Assembly: GCA_028583415.1 (NCBI GenBank)
Contig: CM053267.1
Coordinates: 18,173,814-18,237,813, forward strand
DNA: 64,000 bases
Direction: 5' to 3'
DNA from: Protea cynaroides
Taxonomy: Eukaryota > Streptophyta > Magnoliopsida > Proteales > Proteaceae
Shown piece after piece: positions 22,908 to 33,992 of the stretch. The translations under genes were made by a program, and so were the position numbers. Numbering within the stretch: position 1 is the first letter of the stretch; every line of letters begins with the position of its first letter. The notes under the pieces were generated by a model, which had not been told where the DNA came from, made no database searches, and saw only the letters and a program-made list of their open reading frames with translations.

Positions 22908-24364
22908 ACTTGGAGCTACTCATTCTTTTATATCTGTGTCATTTGGAAAGAAGCTGAATTTACCCATCAAAACATTAGACTACAAACTACTTATACGGTC
23001 ACCGATGCGGTTAGAAGTGGAATTAGAAAAAGGTTATGGCCATGTCCAGTTCTCATTGGCGAGAAAACCTTAGATGCAACCTTGATCTAACTTGGGATGG
23101 CAGACTTTGACGTCATCTTGGGAATGGACTGGTTAGTTCGGCATTCTGCGAACCTATTATGCGCCGAAAGAAGATAACATTTAAAGACAAAGAAGGAGCA
23201 GAATTCAATTTTATGGGAACCAAACTTCCACGTAAACGCAAACTCATACTCTCAGCACTAAAGGCTAAGAAGTGCCTTGAGAAGGGAGCAGTCGGATATC
23301 TAGTATCAGTGGTCGACCTCACCAAAGAAGCACCACGGATGGAAGATATTGATGTCGTGCGGGACTACCCCGACGTATTTCCTGAAGAACTACCAGGATT
23401 ACCACCCGACCGAGCCACAGAGTTTGTGATAGATCTTATACTTGGAGCCACACCAGTATCAAAAGCACCTTATCGAATGGCTCCTACTGAACTAAAGGAA
23501 TTAAAAGTAAAACTACAAGAACTACTGGACAAGGGTTATATTCGACCCAGTATATCACCATGGGGAGCGCCAGTATTATTCGTAAAGAAGAAGGACGGTA
23601 GCATGCGATTATGTATCGACTATCAGGAGCTGAACAAACTGACAATCAAGAATCGATATCCACTACCTCGGATCGATGACTTGTTCGATCAGTTGCAAGG
23701 AGAAAAAGTATTTTCTAAGATCGATCTTCGGTCAGGCTACCATCAGTTGAAGATTAAAGAAGGTGATATTCCTAAGACAGCTTTCAGGACTAGATATGGA
23801 CATTATGAATTCTTGGTCATGTCTTTTGGATTAACAAACGCACCAACAACTTTCATGGAACTTATGAATCGGGTTTTCCACGATAAGTTGGATACGTCGG
23901 TTATTGTATTTATTGATGATATATTGGTATATTCCAAGGACAAGGAAACCCATATTAAGAATCTAAACGCCACTCTACAGCGTTTAAGGAAAGAGAAGCT
24001 ATATGCCAAATTTACCAAATGTGAGTTTTGGCTAAGTGAAGTCGCCTTCCTAGGCCATGTAGTATCCGCTGAAGGAATCAAAGTGGATCCCAGCAAGATC
24101 GAGGCTATTGTAAAGTGGGAAGCACCAAAGAGCGTTGTAGAAATTAGAAGTTTTTCGGGTCTCGCTGGTTATTATCGGAGATTTGTGGAAGACTATTCTC
24201 GGATTGTCGTACCTCTCACCAGTCTGACTAAGAAAGGTGAAAAGTTTGTGTGGACGGATAAATGCGAGAAGAACTTCCAAACCCTGAAGACCAGATTGAT
24301 ATCCACTCCGATTTTGACTATTCCTGTTCTCGGACAGCCATTTACCCTATACACTGATGCGTCA
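22908..24364 (+). pseudogene. Element A pol, first part: protease remnant and reverse transcriptase
   Basis: The interior starts acttgg, the first bases of an initiator-Met primer site, and then jumps into the protease at ATHSFISVSFG. The catalytic DSG is lost. A one-base deletion near 23038 (ggccatgtcc against ggaccatgtcc in D) shifts the frame, and a TAA follows near 23088. From 23159 to the junction the frame is open: linker ([18 protein letters not shown]), then RT with [36 protein letters not shown] and the catalytic VFIDD, then the thumb and the start of RNase H (LYTDAS). It is cut there by element D and resumes at 36293. Confidence 0.9.
24360..24364. other. Target duplication of element D, left (cgtca)
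   Basis: Left copy cgtca, right copy tgtca at 36288-36292. The single difference is a CpG C-to-T change. Joining the flanks restores the RNase H reading frame of element A. Confidence 0.8.
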
Positions 24365-26675
24365 TGTCACACCCCAATTTTGGACTAACCAAAATGGTGT
24401 GATGAACCGCTAATAAACCAACGGTTCAACCAGGATCTCAAATAGGCTATCCCCGCATTATCTAAACTTACACACATCCGTAATCATAATCAGAATAAAT
24501 ACACAATAACGAAAGTCTTATAATAAGAAGAACTGAGAATCTATGTGATATTAAAATTTAAATAACAATTTATTCTGTTTCAACTGATACATAAATATTT
24601 AAATACCAAATATATGTCTTAATAAATCCAAATAAAGAAACCTATAAAATATCTAGTCAAATACACACGAGTTGCACTCGCAAGAGGAGTCGTGTGTATC
24701 CACTTCAGCTCCACCTTCTATTGCTGCCACGTTCCCGTACGTAGAGACATTCATATAATCTTCAACGGTATAACCTGCATCATCAACTAAAAATATTCGA
24801 CGTCGAGGGGTGAGCACACATCACGGCTCAGTGAGTAGCCAAAACAATGCAACAATACATATGCATGCAATCAATTTATATCTTTGGTCCGGTTTAAAGT
24901 TTGCAGTATGCAATAGAAAGGTTTAGGTAGTCAAAGGTCGCGTTTATTGACCCCGCCTCTATACACAAGTGTGTGACGTCACCCGAAGATCACGTTTATC
25001 GTCGACTCACATGTACCCAACCATGAACATTATATAACAAAGGTTAACGTTTATTGCTATATATTGCCATGCCAACACGTAAGCCCCTGTTGGCGAGGGC
25101 AGCAAACTGGGCTCGCAACTAACCAATCCTAATGCCAAAAGTGTATCCAAGGCCTCACCCCAGCATCCCTCAGAATGTCCATAGAGATAGAGCTAAGGTC
25201 CCCCGGTAGAGTCAGAGATTACAAGGACCGAGACCACCTCCCCTGATACTCTACGACATAATAGTTTTGCTAAGGTAATGGCGATACGACGATGCCAATG
25301 CACAAGACTTGAGTTAGAGATAGAGCTAAAGTACTAAGATTCGCCAAAGGTTAACGTTTATTGACGTTCTCATCACACCACCCCTGATACTCGCTCGCAT
25401 CAAGTACATCAACCACACACATACAAGCACATGCCTATTCCTATCATCATCATCATCATCATCATATTATAAACAATAAAGTAAATATGCATGAACAAGT
25501 AATAGAAATATTGGATGGCATGTTGTATGCACATTACAAACATATTCACATAGAATCAAGCATGGCATAGGACTCAAGAAAATAGAAAACAGTTTTGTTA
25601 TTAACCAATTAGTTTGGAGTTCTGGTTCCTCACCTTAGCTTGCTAAAAGATACTTTTTCAAGCTTTAGAATCACCTTTACAATGTTATTATATTGCTAGA
25701 AGACCTAACAAAGTCGATAGAATTTAATTAGAATTAATTCCAGATTTAAAAACCACTCTGTTAACTGAGGGTCGGAGGTAGGGTCGGAGTCCTGATCGAC
25801 CCTGGGTGCGACCATCCCTTAACTCTGAACTTCCCGAACACTGAGGGTCAATGGTCAGAATCACCTAGGGTCGGATGGTCATCGATCCTCGGTGCGACCC
25901 TCGGTGCACTTTGGTCCAATTCCCTCTTTTAGTCCATTCTTCGTGCTTGGGATCCTATGTCTTGCTCCTACTTTCCATTCTACATTCATTCCATGGTCTG
26001 AAACCATGTATAACCCACCTAGATAGCTTTCATGCATTCTCCTATGGTTTTCCATGAAAACCTAACCATGGGTTGATGGTTTGGGTTTCTCCGAGATCAC
26101 ACTCTCATCAATAGCTAACCTAAGGTCTGTAGAAACTCATGGAATTAGTATCCATACCTGAGAAGAATAATCATTCTCTGCAACTCTTCTCTTTTGGCTT
26201 AATTCTCTTCCTTGTTTCTCTTCTTCTTCTTTTCCTTCTCTTCTCTTTCTCTCAATTCAATTAGGGTTGTGAAAGGAGTGAAAGTGGCTTAGGGACGTCC
26301 TTTAAATAGAGTAGGAACATCCTAAAATAAGTCCCTTTGAGATTAGGAAAGAATCCCAATTGAAAATTAGGAAATTTCTTAATTCTATTTCCTACGGTAA
26401 CCGAGGGTCGATGAGAGGGTCAATGATCCCGTCGACCCTTAGGGTTCTAAGCTGTCCGACCCTCCCTTCAAAACTGAGGGTCTGACTTTCTGTTTTGGGA
26501 GGTCCGACCCTGCTTAGCTGGGTATGCGACCCTTCCCCTTATTTTAAGTATTTTTGGGTCAATTTGATACCTGGGATCTCGATCTCCTTCACGCCCTTGG
26601 CCCATTTGACTCGACCATGACGGGTAAACCTGGTTCAAGGTGGTAAGACCGCGTTAGATTGACACGGGTCTTACA
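24365..26675 (-). repeat. 3' LTR of element D (left)
   Basis: tgtcacaccc to gggtcttaca on the plus strand. It contains the 40-codon frame (24653-24775, minus), the conserved hairpin (about 25078-25105), four ttaacgttta-type motifs, TTTAAATA near 26302 and GGTCG clusters. It differs from the right LTR by scattered substitutions and short indels. Confidence 0.92.
24653..24774 (-). CDS. Putative Pol tail exon in the D 3' LTR
   Basis: Same 40-codon frame as in E, ending HDSSCECNSCV and a stop (TAG at 24653-24655). The acceptor-like gatgatgcag precedes it on the minus strand. The matching pol donor, GAAG|GTACGT, is at 26721|26720 in phase 1, so the predicted intron is 26720-24775 (1946 bp). Support is by comparison only. 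Confidence 0.5.
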
Positions 26676-29600
26676 ACTCCCCCCAACTTATAAAAATTTC
26701 ATCCTCGAAATTATACGTACCTTCTGAATCAAACAAGTGAGGGTATTGCTTCCGCATAGCACTTTCTTCTTCCCATGTAATCTCTTCCATGTCTCTACTT
26801 TTCCAGGTGTCCTTAACATAGTAGATATCTCTGTTGCGTAGACGTTGAACCTTTCGACTAGTGATTTCTGTTGGTATCACTTCAAATGTCAAATCATCAA
26901 TCAATTCCAGCAAATCCACTATCAAAACATGCGTTGGGACTTTGACATACTTCTTCAATAGGAAAATGTGAAATACGTCATGCACACTTGACATAGATGG
27001 TGGTAGTGCTAACTGATAAGCCACTTTTCCACGTTTAGCTAGAATTTCATATGGCCCGACATATCTTGGACTTAGTTTCCCTTTCTGTCCGAACCTCTTC
27101 AATCCTCGCATAGGCGATACCTTCAAAAATACTTTATCACCTACGGCGAACTCCAGATCTCTTCGTCGAGTGTCTACATATTGCTTCTGACGGTTCTGAG
27201 CTGTTCTCACTCTTTCCTTGATGATGTTGACCACTTGGCAAGTCTCTTCAACAAATTCCGGTCCAACAATACTACGTTCTCCAACTTCATTCCAAAATAA
27301 GGGAGTTCGACACTTCCAGCCATACAGTGCTTCATAAGGTGACATCTGTATAGTAGCCTGATAGTTGTTATTATAAGAGAACTCGATCAGTGGTAATCTT
27401 TCATCCCATGATCCCATGAAGTCAATTACACATTCTCGTAGCATATCTTCTAGAATCTGAATTGTATGCTCCGACTGTCCATCTGTCTATGGGTGGAATG
27501 CAGTACTGAACTTCAATGTTGTACCCATAGCCTTTTGCAATCCCTCCCAAAACATGGAAGTAAATCGTAGATCTCTATCAGACACAATGCTTTCTGGTAC
27601 ACCGTGTAACCGAACAATATTATCCACATACAGCTTCGCTAACCTTTCCAGTGTATACTGAGGTCGTATAGGTATGAAGCGAGCTGTTTTAGTCAGACGG
27701 TCCACAATCACCCAAACTGCGTCAACTACTCGAGGAGTCAATGGTAACCCTGTGACGAAGTCCATAGTGATGCAGTCCCATTTCCATGCTGGTTTCGGTA
27801 ATGGCTGCAACAGTCCTGCGGGTCTTTGTCGCTCAGCTTTTACCTTCTGACAATTTAGGCCTTGGGACACGAACTTAGCTACATCTACTTTCATTCCCCT
27901 CCATCAATATAGTTTCTTTAGGTCATGATACATTTTTGTACTTCCAGGATGTATCGAATAAATGGTGGTGTGGGCTTCCTTCATTAGTCGGTGTCTAATG
28001 TCTACACTTTCTGTTTCAGGTACACATATTCTTCCTTTGTATTTCAGTATCTTCTCGTCATCCAAGGTGAACTCAGGGTTGGTCCTACCTTTCAAAATAT
28101 CTTCTTGTACTGTTCTCAGATAAGGATCTGCTTTGATAGTTGTCTTCACTTCATCCACTATATCGGGTATAATCATCAATGTCGCGAACATATTCGAAAA
28201 CCGATGAATAAACCCTTGGTTGGCTGATCCATCCGTTGTATCTATCACATACTGCTCGTTGCCGTGATTGAATCCCCTTCCGGTAGTACACATTGTTGCA
28301 GTCGTGCTAACTTCTCCTTGCGATTTTATCATTGCCTTTCTGCTTAATGCATCCGCTACTACGTTCGATTTTCCTGGATGATACTGGATATCACAATCAT
28401 AGTCTTTCAATAGTTCCAGCCATCTTCTTTGTCTCATATTCAACTACTTCTGATTAAATAGATAAGTAAAACTTTTATGGTCCGACTTAATCTGGAATTT
28501 CTCTCTGTATAGGTAATGTCTCCATATCTTGACCGAATGTACTACTGCTGCTAACTCCAAATCATGAGTGGGGTAATTTTTCTCATGTACCTTCAAATGT
28601 CTCAAGGCATACGCAATTACTTGCTCTCCTTGCATAAGCACACATCCTAATCCCAATCCCGACGCATCAGTGTATAAGGTAAACGTCTGTCCTGGAATAA
28701 GAATAGTCAAAATCGAGGCAGATATCAATCTGGACTTCAATGTCTGGAAGCTCTTCTCACATTTATCCGTCCACACAAACTTTTCACCTTTCTTAGTCAA
28801 ACTGGTGAGAGGTATGGAAATCCGAGAATAGTCTTCTACGAATCTCTGATAATAACCAGCTAGACCCAAAAAACTTCTAATTTCTGAAACGCTCTTTGGT
28901 GCTTCCCACTTCACAATAGCCTCGATCTTGCTGGGGTCCACTTCGATTCCTTCAGCGGATACTACATGGCCTAGGAAGGCGACTTCACTTAGCCAAAACT
29001 CACACTTTGAAAATTTGGCATATAACTTCTCTTTCCTTAAACGCTGTAGGGCTGCGTTTAGGTTCTTGATATGGGTTTCCTTGTCCTTGGAGTATACCAA
29101 TATATCATCAATAAATACTATAACCGACGTATCCAACATATCCTGGAAAACTCGGTTCATAAGTTCCATGAACGTTGCCGGTGCATTAGTTAATCCGAAA
29201 GACATAACCAAAAATTCATAATGTCCATATCTGGTCCTGAATGTTGTCTTCGGAATATCACCTTCTTTAATCTTCAGCTGATGATAGCCTGATCGAAGGT
29301 CGATCTTCGAAAATACTTTTTCTCCTTGTAACTGATCGATCAAGTCATCGATCCAAGGTAGTGGATATCGATTCTTGATTGTCAACTTATTCAACTCCCG
29401 ATAGTCGATGCATAATCGAACGCTACCATCCTTCTTCTTTACAAACAACACCGGTGCCCCCATGGAGATATACTGGGTCGAATATAACCCTTGTCCAGTA
29501 GTTCTTGTAGTTGCACTTTTAATTCCTTCAGTTCAGTAGGAGCCATTCAATAAGGTGCTTTTGACACTGGTGCGGCTCCAGGTATAAAGTCTATCACAAA

Positions 29601-30160
29601 CTCTGTGGCTCGGTCGGGTGGTAATCCGGGTAGTTCCTCTGGAAATACGTCAGGGTAGTCTCGCATGACGTCAATGTCTTCCATTCGTGGTGCTTCCTTG
29701 GTTAGGTCGACCACTGATACTGGATACCCGATTGCCCCCTTCTCAAGGCACTTCTTAGCCTTTAGTGCTGAAAGTATGAGCTTGCGTCTCTAGGGAAGTT
29801 TGGTTCCCGAGAAACTGAATTCTGCTCCTTCTTTGTCTTTGAACGTTAGCTTCTTTTCGGCGCATAACAGATTTGCAGAATGCCGAGCTAACCAGTCCAG
29901 TCCCAAGATGACATCAAAGTCTGCCATCTCAAGTTGTATCAAGGTTGCATCTAAGGTCTTCTCTCCAATGAGAACTGGACATGGTCCATAACCTTTCTCT
30001 AATTCCACTTCTAACCCCATCGGTGATCGTACAAGTAATTTGTAGTCTAATGTTTTGATGGGTAAGTTTATCTTCTTTCCGAATGACACAGATATAAAGG
30101 AATGAGTAGCTCCTGAATCAAAGAGTACTCTGGCGGGTGCGCCATTTATAGGTACGATAC
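26671..30160 (-). pseudogene. Element D pol: protease, RT, RNase H, integrase, chromodomain
   Basis: In minus-strand order: protease with DSGATHSF near 30110-30130, linker, RT ([23 protein letters not shown], catalytic VFIDD) at about 29460-28950, RNase H ([17 protein letters not shown]), integrase zinc region (one Cys replaced by Gly: FVSQGLNC), integrase core ([19 protein letters not shown]), the GPY/F region and a terminal chromodomain (WKSRDMEEITWEEE). Breaks: TAG at 29790, TGA at 29547, a one-base deletion near 29462, TAG at 28444, TGA at 27904 and TAG at 27487. Elsewhere the frame is open, so loss of function looks recent. Confidence 0.92.
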
Positions 30161-30231
30161 CTGTGATTTATTTTAACTTAGTCTACATGCTCACACAATG
30201 TAATTACAACTTCAAAAAGTTTCGGTCATAC
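30161..30231 (-). other. Putative 71-bp intron between gag and protease of element D
   Basis: On the minus strand gag runs in frame to GTCACAG, then GTATGACCG...AAATCACAG, then GTATCGTACC. The 71 bases have GT...AG ends, a CAG|GTATG donor, a TCACAG|GT acceptor, a branch-like gactaag and high A/T content, and they contain in-frame stops. Removing them joins gag phase 1 to the protease frame exactly, leading to DSGATHSF. Left in, Gag ends nine bases past MTE. Ogre elements are known to use an intron to separate gag-pro from later pol domains. I infer the same logic here; only one copy is visible. Confidence 0.6.
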
Positions 30232-31474
30232 CTGTGACCACATCGGGTGATGCGGCCGCATCCTCGGACGTAATAGCATATACCCGTCCCTGATGGAATT
30301 GCTTCTTGGGCTTAGGACACTCCCTTGCCATATGTCCCGGTTGGTTGCAGTTAAAACACTTCGGGCCTTCAGAATTTGGTTTTTGCTAAGGTTGAGCTGC
30401 TGAAGTAGTCTTGGTTGCAGCAGTAAAATTCTGAGGACGGAAAGGCTTATATGTTTTGTTATTGCCTCCATTGTAAGAATTTCCGGCTGGCCTTTTGATG
30501 CCTCTGTTCTGAGTAAAATAACTCTCCTTCTGGCTCGATTCAATAACTCGAGCAATCTGGACAGCTTCATTATAAATTTTCTTTTCTAAGCCCAGAACAT
30601 GTTCTCTGATGTTTCCTCTCAGTCCCGTGACGAACCTATGGGTTTTGGTGTCTTCTTCTTGCATGCTAATTGGTGCAAAGAAAAACAGCTCTTCGTAGCG
30701 CTGTTGATATGCGTCCACAGTCATCTGTCCCAGATATAAACTCAGGAACTCTTTTTCCATAGAATCTCTGAAGCTCCGTGGAAAATATTTCTCAAAGAAG
30801 GCTTCTTTATATATAGCCCAAGTTAGTAGGGCATGCTTCGTCTGTAGATATGCCTTCGTGGATTTCCACCAATGATGTGCGTCGCCCTTGAGCATGATGG
30901 TGGCACATAATACTTTCTCTTCCTCTGTGATAGTCATCATGAGGAAATTTCTCTCCATCTCGTCTATCCAGTGTGCTGGCCACAACGGATCAGACGGTTT
31001 GCCGTTGAATTCCTTGGGTTTCATCTTCAAGAATCTCTCCACTAGTCGAGAGTGGTCCAACTGGTTTTGGGGGTTTGCCCCAAACATATGGGGTGGATAC
31101 TGGTAATTACCCTGAGCTACTTCCGGAACCTATACTGGAATCTGTGCAGCAGGTTGTTGAGGTGTCAGAGGAGCTGGGTGGTTACCCACCGGTGTTGCAC
31201 TGGCTTGTCCTGTGTGCATGGGTGCAGCCTGAGTGGCTTGAAACATAATGCCCATGACAACTTGCATCTGAGCCTGTGCGTGTTGCATCTGCTGCAGCTG
31301 TTGTGCCAGATTCATCATCACGGTTGCTAGCTCTGGTGGTGGAGGTGGCAAATTTGTAGGGTTTGCCGGTTCTGGATTACCCGGTGCATAATTATTTTCC
31401 TAACTAGTCTCCTCCACGGGTGGTGGTGGCGGAACTACATTTCGGGTCTGTCGGGTTACTCTACGTCCAGACAT
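30232..31474 (-). pseudogene. Element D gag
   Basis: It starts MSGRRVTRQTRN at 31474. A Pro/Gln-rich N-terminus (PPPPPELATVMMNLAQQ) is followed by the capsid domain (KPKEFNGKPSDPLWPAHWIDEMER, AIYKEAFFEKYFP, FVTGLRGNIREHVL) and a CCHC zinc knuckle, CFNCNQPGHMARECPKP, near 30362-30310. Three TAG codons interrupt one continuous frame: 31400-31402, 31130-31132 and 30386-30388. There is no frameshift, so the frame reaches the putative intron donor. It forms the virus-like particle and binds RNA in related elements. Confidence 0.9.
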
Positions 31475-31613
31475 AATTTCTTTCTGTGATTGGTGGTGCC
31501 TGAAAATTATCAAAATAGGTGAGAAGTCATTTATATTTCATGTAGGCACGTTAACCGATAATCAATTCCAATTCTAGCTCATTTTATAAAAAAAATACTG
31601 TCTTTTCTATGCA

Positions 31614-31830
31614 GGGTCGATGGTGAGGGTCGATGGTATGTCCAACCCCTGGTATTCGACCCTGGGAATGACCTGTTCTTGCCGAGAGCTGAGGGTAGAT
31701 GCGAGGGTCGATGGGTATCCGACCCTTAGTTCCGACCCTTAGTTTTCTATCAGATTCCCAAGAGCCGAGGGTCGATGGGAGGGTCGATTCGAGGGTCGAT
31801 GGTTCTAGTCGAATTGTCCGACCCTCAGAC
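31614..31830. promoter_or_regulatory. GGGTCGA/TCGACCC cluster upstream of the antisense gene
   Basis: About ten GGTCG cores within 220 bases (gggtcgatgg, gagggtcgattcgagggtcg and others) lie between the gag start and the putative first exon of the plus-strand gene. The motif matches the clusters in the LTR promoter region. Sharing it between two promoters of one element suggests a common regulator. This is inference. Confidence 0.5.
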
Positions 31831-31982
31831 TAAAAATCAGATTTTTAAGATCCGATTTTGAGTCATTTCCTATTATTTCTCCTCCGTTCCGACTCGTCTC
31901 TCCTCTCTGAGTTGCTACAGTGCTACTCCACTGTTTTTGATCGGTTTGGCTCCGGGTTTCGACGTCCACGTCATCCATACAA

Positions 31983-32424
31983 GTATGTTCTCTCATTTTT
32001 ATCTATTTTTAGGTTTCCTTTTCTAGGTTTTTGTCCATTTAACTTGTATTTTTCAAATTAAACTTTTTCCAACCATAAAAATTTGATTTTTATTGGGGGC
32101 TTTTGTTATTGGCATCTCGAGGAACAAGAGCCCTAAAAAATTTCTGAGTTTCATCGGTTGGTTATCGAGAAACTTAAATTTTTCCCTTTTTGCCCTAATT
32201 TGTCGACATTTTTTATTTTTCTTGAATTTATTCAAAATGGACATCGTCAGTTAAAATTTCCTACTGCATGTGGGTTGTAGGGTATGTTTAAACCTACGTA
32301 AGTTCTCATGCCCACTTGTATGGTGAGAAATGGGGCTTTATGGTCAACTTACATCGTTATTAAATCATATTTCGGATTTTTATCCTATTAATTCCTTATT
32401 TTCCTTCTCTTTCTTATTTTGCAG
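31983..32424 (+). other. Putative 5'-UTR intron of the antisense gene
   Basis: Donor ACAA|GTATGT at 31983 and acceptor TTATTTTGCAG at 32424, six bases before the ATG of the 427-codon frame. The interval is T-rich and the proposed upstream exon (about 31850-31982, pyrimidine-rich) contains no ATG. This is a common plant leader-intron layout. Confidence 0.5.
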
Positions 32425-32429
32425 ATACC

Positions 32430-33713
32430 ATGGCTCGTAGCAAGGTACCCAGAGTTCGTGATCCACTTCGCTTCCGCTCCAATGAAGCCGAGGCACAGTA
32501 TGCCGACTATGCTCGTAAGAAAGTGGAGGGTGGTCGTATGGTGAACTTGGCTGAGCTAGCCTTGTTCAACGTAGAGAGAGCATTTGGTGACATGGGGTGG
32601 CTCCCTGTCATTACTTACGACGCGTGCACATGTCCGGATTTGGTGCGTCAGTTCTATTGTAATCTCCAGGTGGTGGGAAATTACAATGACGTTGAGAGGG
32701 GTCAAGAGTTGCGCATCACCAGCTATGTTAAAGGGGTGCACATTTCATTTGACTATCGGCAACTGGCCGATCTGCTGGGCATTCCTTATGATGGCCCCAT
32801 GGTGTACTGTGCGCCTGGAGAGCCCCAGTTTGTTTCCATGGAGATGAGGGCTGAGATCGACAACCAGCTGCTACGACCTGATCACTGGCAGATGAGAGCT
32901 TGTTATCTGCGTCCAGCTCCACGGGTCTTCTGTAAGATTATCCAGCATAATCTGATCCCACAAAGTGGGCACTATGAGAGGGTTTCTCACCTGACCCAGT
33001 TTTTGACATATAGCATCTGCACCAGACAGCCAGTCTGCCTTCCCTACATCATCATGCGGACCATGATTAGTGCTACATTGTCCGGTCATAGGGGTAATCT
33101 ACCCTATGGACGCATGATTACAGTGCTACTGACCCGTCTGGGGGTTGACCTGGTAGATGAGAAGATCCAGGAGAAGACCTTCTCGTCGCCTCTAGATTGG
33201 GAGGCTATCTGCAAGATGGGTATGCGGGATGCCCAGGTTAGTGATGAGGAGAGGAACGCGATGGTGCGCCCTCACACTCTTATCGAGATGGCTGATGCTG
33301 AGGCTGCTGCTGTCGCTGCTAGAGCTCATGTGGATCCCGTCAACGATGATGACCGTATGTATATGGATGTTGACGCGATACCACCGCCTTCACCTACGCA
33401 TGCGGCTGGTGTTGGTACATCTTCTGCGGCGGATCCTGTACCGGAGATCGGTCCTTCTCATGCGGCTGGTCCTTCACGCCCACCTGCTGATTACGTGCTG
33501 AGTATGTTTCACGAGATTAGAGAGGCTCAGCGCTCATCGGATCTGAGGATAGGGGAGCTTCTAGACGCCCAGCGCTGGACTGATCAACGGGTGGTTGATC
33601 TCACAGCTAGTCATGCGACTCAGACTCAGGTGGCATGGTTGACTAGAGTCTATGCTAAGGACTACGACAGAGACCGTGAGGCGCCGCCTCCTCCTTCGCC
33701 TCCAGCTTCCTGA
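32430..33713 (+). CDS. Antisense ORF of element D (427 aa), plant transposon-protein-like
   Basis: An uninterrupted frame from ATG 32430 to TGA 33713, opposite in strand to gag-pol, between the primer site and gag. The first about 270 residues look like a globular domain (CPDLVRQFYCNLQV, YVKGVHISFDYRQLADLLGIP, PYGRMITVLLTRLGVDL). From memory they resemble the plant family catalogued as putative plant transposon protein (Transposase_32), whose function is unknown. The rest is low-complexity (Ala, Pro, acidic), with a helical segment and a Pro-rich end, EAPPPPSPPAS. It is intact although gag-pol has nine disablements. The end of a second copy is seen in J (47666-47776). Antisense extra ORFs are known in some plant gypsy elements (for example Grande). 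Role uncertain. Confidence 0.75.
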   Translation: MARSKVPRVRDPLRFRSNEAEAQYADYARKKVEGGRMVNLAELALFNVERAFGDMGWLPVITYDACTCPDLVRQFYCNLQVVGNYNDVERGQELRITSYVKGVHISFDYRQLADLLGIPYDGPMVYCAPGEPQFVSMEMRAEIDNQLLRPDHWQMRACYLRPAPRVFCKIIQHNLIPQSGHYERVSHLTQFLTYSICTRQPVCLPYIIMRTMISATLSGHRGNLPYGRMITVLLTRLGVDLVDEKIQEKTFSSPLDWEAICKMGMRDAQVSDEERNAMVRPHTLIEMADAEAAAVAARAHVDPVNDDDRMYMDVDAIPPPSPTHAAGVGTSSAADPVPEIGPSHAAGPSRPPADYVLSMFHEIREAQRSSDLRIGELLDAQRWTDQRVVDLTASHATQTQVAWLTRVYAKDYDRDREAPPPPSPPAS

Positions 33714-33977
33714 GTGTACTTTATTTTCCTTGTACTACAGAGTAACTGTCCGAGTTGTGGACTGTACTCTGCTTTAGTTATATATATATACATTTTGTTT
33801 CGCTCTCATTGTATGTAAACTTGTTTCCCCTTTAATAGATGCATTATTCTCTTTTTAAATTTGGTCTCAATCATCACTGGTGCTTATAATGTCTTAATAT
33901 TACTGTTTTTATTTTTATCCTATCTCAGTTCACAATTGTCTTGAATGTATGTTAGTTCAGCGGGCAAGGCCGGAGAT
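33714..33977 (+). other. 3' flank of the antisense gene
   Basis: AT-rich sequence with ttaatagatg near 33834 as a weak polyadenylation-like signal. It is closely conserved in J (47777-48036), including gtactacagag and ctgtactctgctttagtta. No gene. Confidence 0.4.
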
Positions 33978-33990
33978 GCTCTGATACCAA
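33978..33990 (-). other. Primer binding site of element D (initiator tRNA-Met)
   Basis: The minus strand reads TTGGTATCAGAGC two bases after the LTR terminus TGACA. This is the standard plant initiator-Met primer site. Confidence 0.95.
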
Positions 33991-33992
33991 GT

